Positions 1-9,229 of a DNA stretch of 64,000 nt are shown here, piece after piece. The position numbers and the translations under genes are program-made. Source of the stretch: CAVTQZ01 sp963737015 (lineage in GTDB: Bacteria; Actinomycetota; Acidimicrobiia; Acidimicrobiales; UBA8190); NCBI GenBank assembly GCA_963737015.1, contig CAVTQZ010000001.1, positions 1-64,000 of the forward strand. Direction: 5' to 3'. The notes under the pieces were generated by a model, which had not been told where the DNA came from, made no database searches, and was given only the letters and a program-made list of their open reading frames with translations. Position 1 is the first letter of the stretch, and each line of letters starts with the position of its first letter.

Positions 1-1
1 G

Positions 2-274
2 CTCGACCGGTCGGGGATCACGCTCAACCGCAACACGATCCCGGACGATCCCCGCTCGCCCTTCGTAACGTCTGGCCTTCGTCTCGGTACAGCGGCGCAG
101 ACCACTGCGGGGATGGGGACCGAGGATATGAAGTTGACAGCCGCCCTGATCGGGACGGCGCTGCGCCACAGGACCGAGGAGGACGTGCTCGACAAGGTTC
201 GTGCCGACGTGCGGGAGCTCTGCGGCGGTTTTCCCCCTTATCCGGACCTGGGTCCGGTCGGCGGAGGCGGCTGA
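2..274 (+). CDS. glyA: Serine hydroxymethyltransferase, C-terminal part
   Basis: This is the last 90 codons of a gene that begins before the window. The enzyme is the PLP-dependent converter of serine and tetrahydrofolate to glycine and methylene-THF in the cytosol. The visible tail reads LDRSGITLNRNTIPDD and then TSGLRLGTAAQTTAGM, which matches the conserved SHMT region where a TSG-x-R segment lines the substrate pocket. The stop TGA at 272-274 lies four bases before the GTG of the next gene, so the two are probably co-transcribed. Only the fragment is visible, so nothing can be said of the catalytic lysine. Confidence 0.9.
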   Translation, partial: LDRSGITLNRNTIPDDPRSPFVTSGLRLGTAAQTTAGMGTEDMKLTAALIGTALRHRTEEDVLDKVRADVRELCGGFPPYPDLGPVGGGG

Positions 275-278
275 AGAA

Positions 279-1670
279 GTGCCCCCTCTGGGGGCCTATG
301 CGCTGGTCGCATTGGTGGCCGCGGTGGGCACCTTCCTGGTGATGTTCCCCGTGGCGCGCCTCGCGGAGCGCGTCGGCTTCGTTTCGGTGCCGATCGACCG
401 CAGCATCCACAAACGGATCACGCCCTACGGCGGCGGACTGGCGATGTTCCTCGCGTTCGGGCTCGCGATGCTCGTGGGATCGCAGCTGCATCAGCTGCAG
501 GGTCTGTTCCAGGGATCCTCCGAGCCCCTCGGTCTCATCCTCGGCGCGGCGGTCATCTTCGTCGTCGGGACGATCGACGACGTCCGCGACATGTCGGCCC
601 CCGCCAAGATGGCCGGCGAGGTGCTCGCGGCCATGGTGCTCGTCTTCATGGGCGTGACGATGTTCCAGTTCAAGATCCCGACCATCGGTTTCCTCGTGCT
701 CTCTCCCGATGTCACGCCGCTCTTGACCGCTGCGTGGGTCATCGTCATCACGAACGCGGTGAACCTGATCGACGGGCTCGACGGCCTCGCGGCGGGGATC
801 GTGGCGATCGCCGCGGGGGCGCTGGCCGTCTACGGCTTGCGGCTCGTGTACCTCGGGGACCTTCCCTCGGACAATCTCGGGCCCCTCATCGCGGTGATCA
901 CCTGCGGGGTGTGCGTCGGGTTCCTGCCCCACAACTTCCATCCCGCGCGGGCCTTCATGGGTGATTCGGGCGCCCTGTTCCTGGGACTGCTGATGGCGGC
1001 GGCGACGATGGTGATCGGGGGCCGCACCCCCGACGTGAGCGGTCAGACGTACTTCTTCTTCGCGCCCCTCTTCATCCCCGTGTTCATCCTCGGCGTGCCG
1101 ATCGCAGACATGGCCTTCGCGTTGATAAGGCGCACCGCTAGCGGGAAGGGTTTCCACACTCCCGACAAGGATCACGTCCACCACAGGCTCTTGCGCCTCG
1201 GTCACGGACCGCGGCGCACCGTCGTGATCCTGTGGGGATGGACCGCGGTGCTCTCCGGGTTCGTCCTGTACCCGCTCTTCCGCCCCCAGGCGAACGCCAT
1301 CATCCCGTTCGGCGCCATCGCGCTCGGGCTCGGCCTCTACACGTTCTTCCACCCGGGTCTGCGCAAAGCCGACCTCGAGGCCGAGGAGGAAGAAGAGCGC
1401 GCGGCGCGAATGGATGCTTCGGCGGCTGCGGTGATCGGACGAAGCGGCTCGGTCGCTAGCCCAAGCGGCACGGGGCTCTCGGTGCGTCGTTCTGGTGGGG
1501 GCCGCCGGGGGCCGGATCCCGAGGGGTACCGGTCCCGACCTCGTCCAGCTGAGGACGGAGCGGAGGACCCGAAGGGCGTGCTGGGCGACGACGACGGCAC
1601 GGGGCCCGAAGACGAGAGCGGCATCGACCGTGACGGGCAACGAAAAGGCAGGGCGCCGGTCGCCAAATGA
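279..1670 (+). CDS. WecA/TagO-type undecaprenyl-phosphate sugar-1-phosphate transferase
   Basis: Polytopic membrane enzyme expected to transfer a HexNAc-1-phosphate from a UDP-sugar to undecaprenyl phosphate, the first step of cell-wall polymer or polysaccharide synthesis. The family hallmarks are present: a GTIDDVRDM Asp-rich motif, the NAVNLIDGLDGLAAG loop, FMGDSGALFLG, and the HVHHRLLRLGH cytosolic histidine motif. About ten hydrophobic segments precede a hydrophilic Glu-rich, then Gly/Arg-rich tail of roughly 80 residues that is unusual for the family. I chose the GTG at 279, with GGAGG about 11 bases upstream and just after the glyA stop; longer in-frame starts would overlap glyA. The exact sugar (GlcNAc is most likely) cannot be read from sequence. 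Confidence 0.88.
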   Translation: MPPLGAYALVALVAAVGTFLVMFPVARLAERVGFVSVPIDRSIHKRITPYGGGLAMFLAFGLAMLVGSQLHQLQGLFQGSSEPLGLILGAAVIFVVGTIDDVRDMSAPAKMAGEVLAAMVLVFMGVTMFQFKIPTIGFLVLSPDVTPLLTAAWVIVITNAVNLIDGLDGLAAGIVAIAAGALAVYGLRLVYLGDLPSDNLGPLIAVITCGVCVGFLPHNFHPARAFMGDSGALFLGLLMAAATMVIGGRTPDVSGQTYFFFAPLFIPVFILGVPIADMAFALIRRTASGKGFHTPDKDHVHHRLLRLGHGPRRTVVILWGWTAVLSGFVLYPLFRPQANAIIPFGAIALGLGLYTFFHPGLRKADLEAEEEEERAARMDASAAAVIGRSGSVASPSGTGLSVRRSGGGRRGPDPEGYRSRPRPAEDGAEDPKGVLGDDDGTGPEDESGIDRDGQRKGRAPVAK

Positions 1671-1942
1671 GTCCGCCACGCAGGCGGGCGGGTTGGCACC
1701 AGGGTCTTTCGAAAAGGTTTTATGGCTCTGCGCAGGCTCGTTTTGCCGTGCACAAGCCCGGGATGCGAAGATGGTTGTGTGCATCTCATCCCGAATGCCG
1801 ACGCTTCGCGGCCCAGGTCGGGCGAAGCCGGCATCGGCGCGGGTGTCCCACATACTGCGTGAATTAGGCCGGGAAACCGCCATGTATCGTCCTGCGGTCC
1901 CTGACGTCGCGCGCACGCAGAACGGGTCGAGAAAGCACTCCG

Positions 1943-2149
1943 ATGGACGAGAACAAACCCTCGCCAAAGCTCTTCGACATGTTTGCGATGGGGATCTCGT
2001 GGGCCTTGATGGTGGCGGGAGGTCTCGGGATCGGGCTAGCAATCGATTCGTGGCTCCACTCCAGCCCTGTCGGCACGCTTTGTGGTCTGGCCTTCGGGAT
2101 CGTGGCGGCCATCGGCGCGGCGGTGCGGCAGCTTCGCAGGTACCTCTGA
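1943..2149 (+). CDS. AtpZ/AtpI-like small membrane protein of the ATP synthase operon
   Basis: A 68-residue protein with two hydrophobic segments joined by a short Asp-Ser-Trp turn (GLAIDSWLHS), followed by a basic end (RQLRRYL). This matches the AtpZ/ATP synthase protein I-like family found at the head of F-type ATPase operons, thought to help assemble the c-ring or carry Mg2+/Ca2+. It starts about 270 bases after the wecA-like gene, so the operon promoter probably lies in that gap. The role is inferred from family and position. Confidence 0.75.
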   Translation: MDENKPSPKLFDMFAMGISWALMVAGGLGIGLAIDSWLHSSPVGTLCGLAFGIVAAIGAAVRQLRRYL

Positions 2150-2213
2150 TCGTGGTGCCGCCGGATGTGGTAGCACCGCTGTCCGGCGGCGAGAGTGCCG
2201 TGGGGAGAGGCCG

Positions 2214-2693
2214 ATGATCAACGCGTTCTCGCAGTTTTCACTTCCACAGATCTCGACGGTCGGCCGGCGTACCTCTCTCGGGGCGTTGGCGATCGGAGTC
2301 GTCGCCCTCGTCGCCCTCGTTCTGCTCGACTATCCGCTCGTCGGGCTCGGAATCTGCATCGGGCTCACGATGGCACTCGGGAACTTCCGCCTCATCCAAT
2401 TCGCGACCGTAAAGGCGACCAAGTCCCAGAGCGAAGACAAGCGCCGACCATTGGTCATGAACACCCTCGGCCGGATGGGCGTCATCACCGTCGTGGCGCT
2501 AGGGCTCGTGTTCGTGTCGCGTCCGCTCGGCTTCGGGGTTCTCGTCGGGCTGGCTGTGTTCCAGTTCACACTTCTCACGAACGTCGTCGTGGCGATGCTG
2601 CGCGACGCCCAGGCGGTCGCGACAGGAGCCGGAGCCACAGGCGACGGCGCGACGGCCGCCATGGAGGCGCCGGACGCCGAGGAGGCGGGGTGA
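2214..2693 (+). CDS. atpI: ATP synthase subunit I (AtpI-like)
   Basis: A 159-residue integral membrane protein with four hydrophobic stretches, the first two separated by a short turn, and an Ala/Gly-rich acidic tail. It lies directly before atpB, the usual place of AtpI, a non-structural assembly factor for the Fo c-ring. The ATG at 2214 has GGGGAGAGG just upstream; a longer in-frame reading from 2082 would overlap the preceding gene and contains no hydrophobic sequence, so I rejected it. Sequence conservation in this family is weak, so the assignment rests on topology and gene order. Confidence 0.72.
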   Translation: MINAFSQFSLPQISTVGRRTSLGALAIGVVALVALVLLDYPLVGLGICIGLTMALGNFRLIQFATVKATKSQSEDKRRPLVMNTLGRMGVITVVALGLVFVSRPLGFGVLVGLAVFQFTLLTNVVVAMLRDAQAVATGAGATGDGATAAMEAPDAEEAG

Positions 2694-2700
2694 GCCAGAC

Positions 2701-3477
2701 GTGACTTCCCTCTCCGGTCATCTACTCGCAGCGAATATCTCGGTCGGGGACCACGTCCAGCGCAAGCTCTTCGGATTGACGGTCAACGTCGACACCTTGT
2801 GGGCCACCGCGGCCGCGATGGTCATTGTGATCGTGATCGGGCTCGCACTGAGAGCGCGGGCGACAGCGGGCGTGCCAGGCAAGGTGCAGCTCGCTTTCGA
2901 GCTCGGGGTCTCGGCCGTGCGCCGCCAGGTCGAAGGATCCATCGGAGAGCGCGGTATGGCGGTCGTCCCCCTCGCTGCAGCGTTGTTCATCTTCATCCTG
3001 GTGGCCAACTGGTTCGAGATCCTCGGGACCGGTTCGTCGATCGAGTGGCTGCCAGCCCCGACGAGCGACATCAACCTGCCCCTCGCGATGGCGGCCGTCG
3101 TCGTGATCCCCGTTCACATCGCATCGATCCGCACGAGGGGACCGCTCGGGTACGTGAAGCACTACCTGGGTCAACCGTTCCCGACGTTGCTGTTCCCCCT
3201 TAATGGCTTCATCAACGTCGTAGAGGAGATCGCCAAGCCACTGACGCTCACCCTGCGGCTCTTCGGCAATCTGCTGTCGGGTGGGCTGATGCTGGCGTTG
3301 ATCGCGGCGCTCGGCATCTGGCACATCGCTGGCTTTCCGCTCGGCTACATAGTGACGCCGATCTTCGACATCGCATGGAAGCTCTTCGATTTCATCCTGA
3401 TCGCACCGATCCAGGCCTTCATCTTCTCGCTCCTCACAATCTTGTATTTCGACGCGGCCATGAGCGACGCACACTGA
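2701..3477 (+). CDS. atpB: ATP synthase Fo subunit a
   Basis: The 258-residue membrane subunit that forms the proton half-channels against the c-ring. The essential arginine lies at residue 186 in the motif LTLTLRLFGN, and the last third repeats the family pattern of long hydrophobic helices ending in LTILYFDAAM. The start is a GTG seven bases after the atpI stop. Length and gene order are typical of actinobacteria. Nothing appears missing. Confidence 0.95.
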   Translation: MTSLSGHLLAANISVGDHVQRKLFGLTVNVDTLWATAAAMVIVIVIGLALRARATAGVPGKVQLAFELGVSAVRRQVEGSIGERGMAVVPLAAALFIFILVANWFEILGTGSSIEWLPAPTSDINLPLAMAAVVVIPVHIASIRTRGPLGYVKHYLGQPFPTLLFPLNGFINVVEEIAKPLTLTLRLFGNLLSGGLMLALIAALGIWHIAGFPLGYIVTPIFDIAWKLFDFILIAPIQAFIFSLLTILYFDAAMSDAH

Positions 3478-3549
3478 AATGAGACAACAAGGTCTACCGG
3501 GACCGAGAGATCTGTATCCGACAACCGAAACCGAAAGGGAGTACATCTG

Positions 3550-3810
3550 ATGGCAGACACGCAGAGCCAAGCCATCCAGTTGGCCGGCGCCATGGTCGGC
3601 GGCGGACTGCTGATGGGAGGTGGAGCGGTAGGCGCCGCGATCGGCGACGGACTGGCAGGAAGCCAGACCATCGCGGGTGTGGCCAGGCAGCCCGAAGCGC
3701 AGGGACGCCTTTTCACGATCATGTTCCTGACCGTCGGTCTGGTGGAGGCCATGTACTTCATCAACCTCGCGTTCACCGCTCTTTTCGTCTTTTCGCTCTA
3801 CAAGAAGTGA
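3550..3810 (+). CDS. atpE: ATP synthase Fo subunit c
   Basis: An 86-residue hairpin of two membrane helices that forms the rotor ring. The first helix holds a Gly-rich packing motif (GGGLLMGGGAVGAAIGDG), the polar loop has the conserved ARQPE at 45-49, and the ion-carrying carboxylate is Glu66 in VEAMYF. The residues after Glu66 are not the Ser/Thr typical of sodium-binding rings, so proton coupling is inferred. GAAAGGGAG before the ATG is a good ribosome site, as expected for the most abundant subunit. The 72-base gap after atpB is the longest between the structural genes. Confidence 0.95.
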   Translation: MADTQSQAIQLAGAMVGGGLLMGGGAVGAAIGDGLAGSQTIAGVARQPEAQGRLFTIMFLTVGLVEAMYFINLAFTALFVFSLYKK

Positions 3811-3844
3811 ACCGGGCAGAACCGACTGCGGAGGTCGAGAGGAC

Positions 3845-4381
3845 ATGCCAGTAGCCAGCAGCAATTTCCTTGTCCCGAACGGGACGTTTATCGCCGAGAT
3901 AATCGCTTTCCTGATCGTCCTCCTCGTGATCGGGCGCTACGTCCTGCCCTTCTTGAACAAGACCCTCACCGAGCGCCAAGACGAGATCCGGTCGTCCCTC
4001 GAAGCGGCCGAGGCTGCGAGGGCGGAGGCGGACGAGACGCGGGCCCAGCGTCAGGAGATCCTCGAGGAGGCACGAGCGCAGGCACGCGACATCGTCGCCC
4101 AGGCCAACCGCACCGCGGAGCGGGTCAGGAGCGAAGGCGAAGAGCGCGGGCGCCAGGAGTACGAGCGGATGATCGGGAGCGCCAACTCGGAGATCACCTT
4201 GGCGCGCCAACGTGCGATCGACGAGGTCGGCGCGCAGCTGGCGGGCCTCGTGATTGCAGCGGCTCGCCAGGTCGTCGGGCGGGAGATCGATGCCAGCAGT
4301 CACCGCGACCTCATCGACGAGGCCGTCCAAGCCCTCCGGACTTCGGGATCCACCGAGGCCGCGGGTGGACCCAGAGCCTGA
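3845..4381 (+). CDS. atpF: ATP synthase Fo subunit b
   Basis: A 178-residue stator subunit with one N-terminal membrane helix (about residues 12-37) and a long charged, Ala/Glu/Arg-rich helix that would form the peripheral stalk coiled coil. GAGGTCGAGAGGAC precedes the ATG. It is a separate b subunit, unlike the mycobacterial arrangement in which a b-like segment is fused to delta. Confidence 0.93.
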   Translation: MPVASSNFLVPNGTFIAEIIAFLIVLLVIGRYVLPFLNKTLTERQDEIRSSLEAAEAARAEADETRAQRQEILEEARAQARDIVAQANRTAERVRSEGEERGRQEYERMIGSANSEITLARQRAIDEVGAQLAGLVIAAARQVVGREIDASSHRDLIDEAVQALRTSGSTEAAGGPRA

Positions 4382-4407
4382 GATGACACAGGGGAGGTGA
4401 CGAAGTC

Positions 4408-5313
4408 GTGCGATTGAGACTGCGCGGTTACACGAACGCATTGCTCGAATCCGAGGCTCGGACCGAGCTCGGTCGCACCGTGGCGGACGAGCTCGCCGCG
4501 GTCGAGCAACTCGTCTCACGCACGAACGACCTCGCCGTCGCTTTGACCGACTTCGCCGTCCCCCGCTCGTCGCGAAAGGCGGTCCTCGAGGATCTACTCG
4601 GTTCCCGGATCAACCGGTTGACGTTGCGGGCCCTGCTCAAGGCGGTGGATGTGGAAAGGGCCGACGAGCTCCCGACCTCGCTCCACGAGCTCTACGAACT
4701 GGCCCTGCACCTGCACGACCTCGGGGTGCAAGAGGTGCTCGCCGACGAACCGATATCCGCGCACACCCAATGGCGGGAGTTTGCAACCGGCTACACAGAT
4801 GCCGTGTTGGAGGGCCTGGGCGAGGTGTCACAGCTCGAAGACGTCGAGGACGAGGTCTTCCGGTTTGCGAGGATCGTCGAGTCGTATCCGGGCCTGCGCG
4901 GTGCGCTTTCCGAGCCGACACGGTCCCGGCGCGACCGATCGGAGTTGGTGACGAACCTTCTGGGTCGGAAGGTGAGCGAAGCGACGCTGCGGATCGTGCA
5001 GATACCCCTCATAGGCCACGTCCGTGACTACGTTTCGGCCCTCGACTGGCTCGGTGAGCAGGTGGCTCGTGCACGTGGCTGGCGAGTGGCGCGTGTGCGG
5101 ACCGCTCAGCCCCTCGACTCCGGCGAGCGCGAACTCCTCGCCGGTGAGATGCAGCGCATAACCGGGCAGCCGGTGGAGCTGCAGGTCGCCGAGGAGCCCG
5201 AGTTGTTGGGGGGAGCGGTCATCGAGGTGGGGGATCTGCTCGTGGACGCAACCGCCAGTCACCGCCTCGACACGCTGAGGGACCACCTTCTAGGACAAGG
5301 AGCGCATAACTGA
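4408..5313 (+). CDS. atpH: ATP synthase F1 subunit delta, extended form
   Basis: A 301-residue stator subunit that links the b stalk to the alpha3beta3 head. The usual delta/OSCP protein is near 180 residues. Here residues about 1-110 look like one helical OSCP N-domain (GYTNALLESEARTELGR at the front), and residues about 120-300 hold a second N-domain followed by the C-terminal domain (VRTAQPLDSGERELL, GGAVIEVGDLLVDATASHRL). Long delta subunits with an extra N-terminal helical region are known in actinobacteria such as Streptomyces, so this is lineage-typical. The GTG start is preceded by GGGGAGGTGAC. Confidence 0.9.
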   Translation: MRLRLRGYTNALLESEARTELGRTVADELAAVEQLVSRTNDLAVALTDFAVPRSSRKAVLEDLLGSRINRLTLRALLKAVDVERADELPTSLHELYELALHLHDLGVQEVLADEPISAHTQWREFATGYTDAVLEGLGEVSQLEDVEDEVFRFARIVESYPGLRGALSEPTRSRRDRSELVTNLLGRKVSEATLRIVQIPLIGHVRDYVSALDWLGEQVARARGWRVARVRTAQPLDSGERELLAGEMQRITGQPVELQVAEEPELLGGAVIEVGDLLVDATASHRLDTLRDHLLGQGAHN

Positions 5314-5314
5314 A

Positions 5315-6838
5315 ATGCCCGAGCTGACCATCGACGCCGCCGAGATCTCTGCCGCCCTGGAGCGGCACGTCGCCGAGTACACACCCGAGGTCTCCACAGA
5401 GCAGGTGGGGCGGATCACGGAGGTCGGCGACGGCATCGCCCGCATATCGGGGCTGCCCCGAGCGGCCGTGAACGAGTTGCTCGAGTTCGCGGAGGGTACC
5501 CAGGGGCTCGCGCTCAACCTCGACGAGGACACCATCGGAGCGGTCGTCCTCGGCTCCGACGAGCACCTCGAGGAGGAGCAACTCGTGAGGGCCACCGGCA
5601 GGATCCTTTCGGTGCCCGTCGGGGACGGTCTCCTCGGAAGGGTCGTCGACCCCCTTGGGCAACCGATCGACGGGAAGGGCCCGATCCCGAGCGACACCGC
5701 AAGACGCCTCGAGGTCCAGGCTCCCGGCATCGTTGCGCGCCAGCCGGTCAAGGATCCGCTTCAGACCGGGATCAAGGCGATCGACTCCATGACCCCGATA
5801 GGCCGCGGTCAGCGCGAGCTGATCATCGGGGACCGCAAGACGGGAAAGACCGCCGTGGCCGTGGACACGATCCTGAACCAGAAGGGACAGGGAGTTAAGT
5901 GCATCTACGTTGCGATCGGGCAGAAGGCCTCATCGGTCGCACAGACCGTGGCCACCCTCGCTTCCTTCGGTGCCCTCGAGTACACGGTGGTGGTGGCCGC
6001 ACCCGCATCTGAGCCCGCACCGTTCAAGTACCTGGCCCCCTATTCCGGCTGCGCTATGGGACAGCACTGGATGGAGAACGGCGGAGACGCTCTCATCGTC
6101 TACGACGACCTCTCGAAGCAGGCCGAGGCGTACCGCCAGCTCTCGCTGCTTCTCAGGCGACCGCCGGGTCGAGAGGCGTATCCAGGCGACGTCTTCTATC
6201 TGCACAGCAGGCTTCTCGAGCGTGCCGCGAAGCTCTCGGACGAGCGCGGAGGCGGATCGCTCACAGCACTTCCGATCATCGAGACGAAAGGTGGCGACGT
6301 CTCGGCGTACATACCTACCAATGTGATCTCCATCACCGACGGTCAGATCTATCTCGAGTCCGAGCTCTTCTACTCGGGCGTCCGTCCTGCGATGAACGTG
6401 GGCATCTCGGTCTCCCGGGTCGGTGGCGCAGCTCAGATCAAGGCGATGCGAAAGGTGTCGGGGACTCTCAAGATCGATCTCGCACAGTTCCGTGATCTCG
6501 AAGCATTCGCGACACTCGGTTCGGAGCTCGACAAAGTCGCGCAGGCACAGCTCGACCGCGGTTACCGGCTCACCGAGATCCTGAAGCAACCGCAGAACGC
6601 GCCGATGCCCGTGGAGGAGCAGGTCGTCTCCATCTACGCAGGATCAAACGGCTGGATCGACGACGTACCGATAGGCGAGGTCCGGCGTTTCGAGACGGAG
6701 ATGCTCGAGTTCATAAGGGCGAACCACTCCGAGCTCCTCGAGCAGATCCGCGAGAAGGGCGAGCTGCCCGACGAGGAGGCCCTCAAGAAGGCCCTCCAGG
6801 CATTCAAGGACAGCTTCACTTCGATGGAAGGCGACTGA
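5315..6838 (+). CDS. atpA: ATP synthase F1 subunit alpha
   Basis: The 507-residue non-catalytic nucleotide-binding subunit of F1. The P-loop GDRKTGKTA is at 172-180 and the arginine-finger region reads SGVRPAMNVGISVSRVGG. The N-terminal beta-barrel and C-terminal helical domains are both full length. It begins one base after the delta stop, which suggests translational coupling. Confidence 0.97.
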   Translation: MPELTIDAAEISAALERHVAEYTPEVSTEQVGRITEVGDGIARISGLPRAAVNELLEFAEGTQGLALNLDEDTIGAVVLGSDEHLEEEQLVRATGRILSVPVGDGLLGRVVDPLGQPIDGKGPIPSDTARRLEVQAPGIVARQPVKDPLQTGIKAIDSMTPIGRGQRELIIGDRKTGKTAVAVDTILNQKGQGVKCIYVAIGQKASSVAQTVATLASFGALEYTVVVAAPASEPAPFKYLAPYSGCAMGQHWMENGGDALIVYDDLSKQAEAYRQLSLLLRRPPGREAYPGDVFYLHSRLLERAAKLSDERGGGSLTALPIIETKGGDVSAYIPTNVISITDGQIYLESELFYSGVRPAMNVGISVSRVGGAAQIKAMRKVSGTLKIDLAQFRDLEAFATLGSELDKVAQAQLDRGYRLTEILKQPQNAPMPVEEQVVSIYAGSNGWIDDVPIGEVRRFETEMLEFIRANHSELLEQIREKGELPDEEALKKALQAFKDSFTSMEGD

Positions 6839-6841
6839 GAG

Positions 6842-7753
6842 GTGGCCGCAGGCCAGGAACGCGTACTGAGGCGACGGATCCGGACGGTCCGCTCGACCCA
6901 GAAGATCACGCGTGCCTTCGAGCTGATCGCGGCGTCCCAGATCGTACGCGCGCAGTCCCGGATCGCAGCCGCAAAGCCGTACCTGGACGGGATAGGAACG
7001 GTCCTCTCGGAAGCGGCGAAGGACGCGGGCGAGCAAGCCGGGCGGCTGCTCGGGGTCCCGGAGAACCCGGCGCGCGTTCTCGTCCTGGCGATAGTCGCCG
7101 ACCGTGGGCTGTGCGGCGCATACAACGCCAACGTGCTTCGCCCGACCGACCGGATGGTGCGCTCGGGTGGCGCCGAGTACCGAGTCGTGACCCTGGGCCG
7201 CAAGGCGATCAGCTATTTCCGCTTCCGCCGCATCGAGGTTCACACCTCGTTCACGGGGTTCTCCGACAGGCCGAGCTTCGAAGACGCGCGCAAGGTTGCA
7301 GAAGCGATCACCCCCGCGTTCCTCGAGGAGGAAGTCGACCAGGTCCTCGTCATCTCGACCCGCTTTCTTTCTGCGGGATCGCAGGTCGTAGAGACCCGCC
7401 AGTTGTTGCCGATGCCCGAGCCGGGCGGCGACGGCGGCTTCGAGGACTCGCAGGACTCGGCGGAGACCCGTCGCGACGGGTACACGGAGTTCGAGCCCGA
7501 ATCTTCGTCTTTGCTCGTCGAGCTCGTGCCACGGTACGTCGAGGCCGCGATCTTCGACGCCATGCTCGAGGCGGCGGCGAGTGAGCACACCGCGCGTCAA
7601 CGGGCGATGGCCGCCGCGACGGACAACGCCGACGAGCTCGTGAAGACGCTTACGAGAGCGATGAACCGCGCGCGCCAGGAGACGATCACCACCGAGATCA
7701 TGGAGATCGTCGGTGGTGCGGAGGCGCTGCGCCAGAAGACGAAGAACCGATAG
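6842..7753 (+). CDS. atpG: ATP synthase F1 subunit gamma
   Basis: The 303-residue central shaft. The N-terminal helix (RRIRTVRSTQKITRAFELIAAS) and C-terminal helix (RAMNRARQETITTEIMEIVGGAEAL) that form the coiled coil are intact. A hydrophilic insert rich in Gly, Asp, Glu and Ser sits around residues 198-225, within the globular domain; actinobacterial gamma subunits often carry a loop here. The start is a GTG three bases after the atpA stop, with no strong ribosome site, consistent with coupling. Confidence 0.95.
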   Translation: MAAGQERVLRRRIRTVRSTQKITRAFELIAASQIVRAQSRIAAAKPYLDGIGTVLSEAAKDAGEQAGRLLGVPENPARVLVLAIVADRGLCGAYNANVLRPTDRMVRSGGAEYRVVTLGRKAISYFRFRRIEVHTSFTGFSDRPSFEDARKVAEAITPAFLEEEVDQVLVISTRFLSAGSQVVETRQLLPMPEPGGDGGFEDSQDSAETRRDGYTEFEPESSSLLVELVPRYVEAAIFDAMLEAAASEHTARQRAMAAATDNADELVKTLTRAMNRARQETITTEIMEIVGGAEALRQKTKNR

Positions 7754-7763
7754 GAAGGTAAGG

Positions 7764-9218
7764 ATGACCGTCACAGCCGAACAGCCGACCACCTCCACGC
7801 CGGAGCTCGCGCAAGGGCGGGTCGTGGCGATCGCAGGTCCCGTCGTCGACGCCGAGTTTCCCCCTCACGGCCTGCCCGAGATCAACATGGCGGTCGAGAT
7901 GGACCTCGAGCTCGAGGGCGACAAGATCACCGTCACCGCCGAGGTCGCCCAGCAGATCGGCGAGGGCCGCGTCCGCTGCATCTGCCTCAAACCGACGGAC
8001 GGCCTCACCCGGGGGACCCCGGTGCGCAACACCGGCAGAGGTCTCTCCGTACCTGTCGGCGACGCGATTCTCGGTCACGTGTTCAACGTGCTCGGCGAGC
8101 CGCTCGACACCGGTGAGATCTCGGGCGCCGAGGACCGCTGGGACATCCACCGCGCCGCTCCACCTTTCGACGAGCTCGAGCCGAGCGCCCAGATGTTCGA
8201 GACCGGGATCAAGGTCATCGATCTCCTGGAGCCGTACGTCCAGGGTGGAAAGATCGGTCTATTCGGCGGCGCCGGTGTGGGAAAGACGGTCCTCATCCTC
8301 GAGATGATCAACCGCGTCGCCACCCAGCACGGTGGTGTCTCGGTCTTCGGCGGGGTCGGCGAGCGCACCCGTGAGGGCACCGACCTGTGGCTCGAGATGA
8401 AGGAGTCCGGGGTCATCGAGAAGGCTGTGCTGGCCTACGGGCAGATGGACGAGCCCCCCGGTGTCCGCCTCCGGGTCGGACTGGCTGCTCTCACGATGGC
8501 GGAGTACTTCCGTGACGTGAAGAACCAGGACGTTCTTCTGTTCATCGACAACATCTTCCGGTTCGTGCAAGCCGGATCGGAGGTGTCAACGTTGCTCGGC
8601 CGGATGCCCTCCGCCGTCGGGTACCAACCGACACTCGCCGACGAGATGGGGGAGCTTCAGGAGCGCATCACCTCGACACGTGGCCACTCGATCACCTCCG
8701 TCCAGGCGGTGTACGTCCCGGCCGACGACTACACGGACCCTGCGCCGTTCACGACCTTCACCCATCTCGACGCGACCACCGAGCTGAGCCGGCAGATCGC
8801 GTCGCTCGGTATCTATCCTGCGGTCGACCCCTTGGCCTCGAGCTCCAACATCCTCACTCCCGATGTGGTGGGAGATCGCCACTACGACGTCGCTCAGCGG
8901 GTACAGAGCGTGCTGCAGCGTTTCCGCGAGCTTCAAGACATCATCGCCATTCTCGGCATGGACGAGCTTTCCGAGGAGGACCGCCTGACGGTCATCCGCG
9001 CCCGGAAGATTCAGCGCTTCTTGTCCCAACCGTTCAATGTCGGCGAGGTGTTCACGGGGCTCAAAGGTGTGACGGTTCCGATTTCGGAGACGGTCGAGTC
9101 GTTCGAGGCGCTGTTGAACGGGGAGCTCGACGACGTACCCGAGCAGGCCTTCTTGAACGTGGGCGGGGCCGAGTCGGTGCTCGAAAAGGCGAAGACGCTC
9201 CAATCGGGCTCGGAGTAG
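7764..9218 (+). CDS. atpD: ATP synthase F1 subunit beta
   Basis: The 484-residue catalytic subunit. The Walker A motif GGAGVGKTV lies at 168-176, the Walker B strand reads VLLFIDNIFRF, and the C-terminal DELSEEDRLTV motif that contacts gamma and epsilon is intact. I took the ATG at 7764, which has AGGAAGGTAAGG before it; an in-frame ATG further upstream at 7713 would overlap the end of atpG and adds only a basic, non-homologous stretch. Confidence 0.97.
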   Translation: MTVTAEQPTTSTPELAQGRVVAIAGPVVDAEFPPHGLPEINMAVEMDLELEGDKITVTAEVAQQIGEGRVRCICLKPTDGLTRGTPVRNTGRGLSVPVGDAILGHVFNVLGEPLDTGEISGAEDRWDIHRAAPPFDELEPSAQMFETGIKVIDLLEPYVQGGKIGLFGGAGVGKTVLILEMINRVATQHGGVSVFGGVGERTREGTDLWLEMKESGVIEKAVLAYGQMDEPPGVRLRVGLAALTMAEYFRDVKNQDVLLFIDNIFRFVQAGSEVSTLLGRMPSAVGYQPTLADEMGELQERITSTRGHSITSVQAVYVPADDYTDPAPFTTFTHLDATTELSRQIASLGIYPAVDPLASSSNILTPDVVGDRHYDVAQRVQSVLQRFRELQDIIAILGMDELSEEDRLTVIRARKIQRFLSQPFNVGEVFTGLKGVTVPISETVESFEALLNGELDDVPEQAFLNVGGAESVLEKAKTLQSGSE

Positions 9219-9229
9219 AAGGCTCTTTC

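Noticed and set aside
24..2042. 672-residue open frame on the minus strand across wecA-like gene
   Set aside because: It is antisense to a well-conserved membrane enzyme; composition is Arg/Glu/His-rich as expected from a high-GC shadow frame.
4637..5286. Several minus-strand frames inside atpH
   Set aside because: All are shadows of the delta subunit gene, which keeps family motifs throughout.
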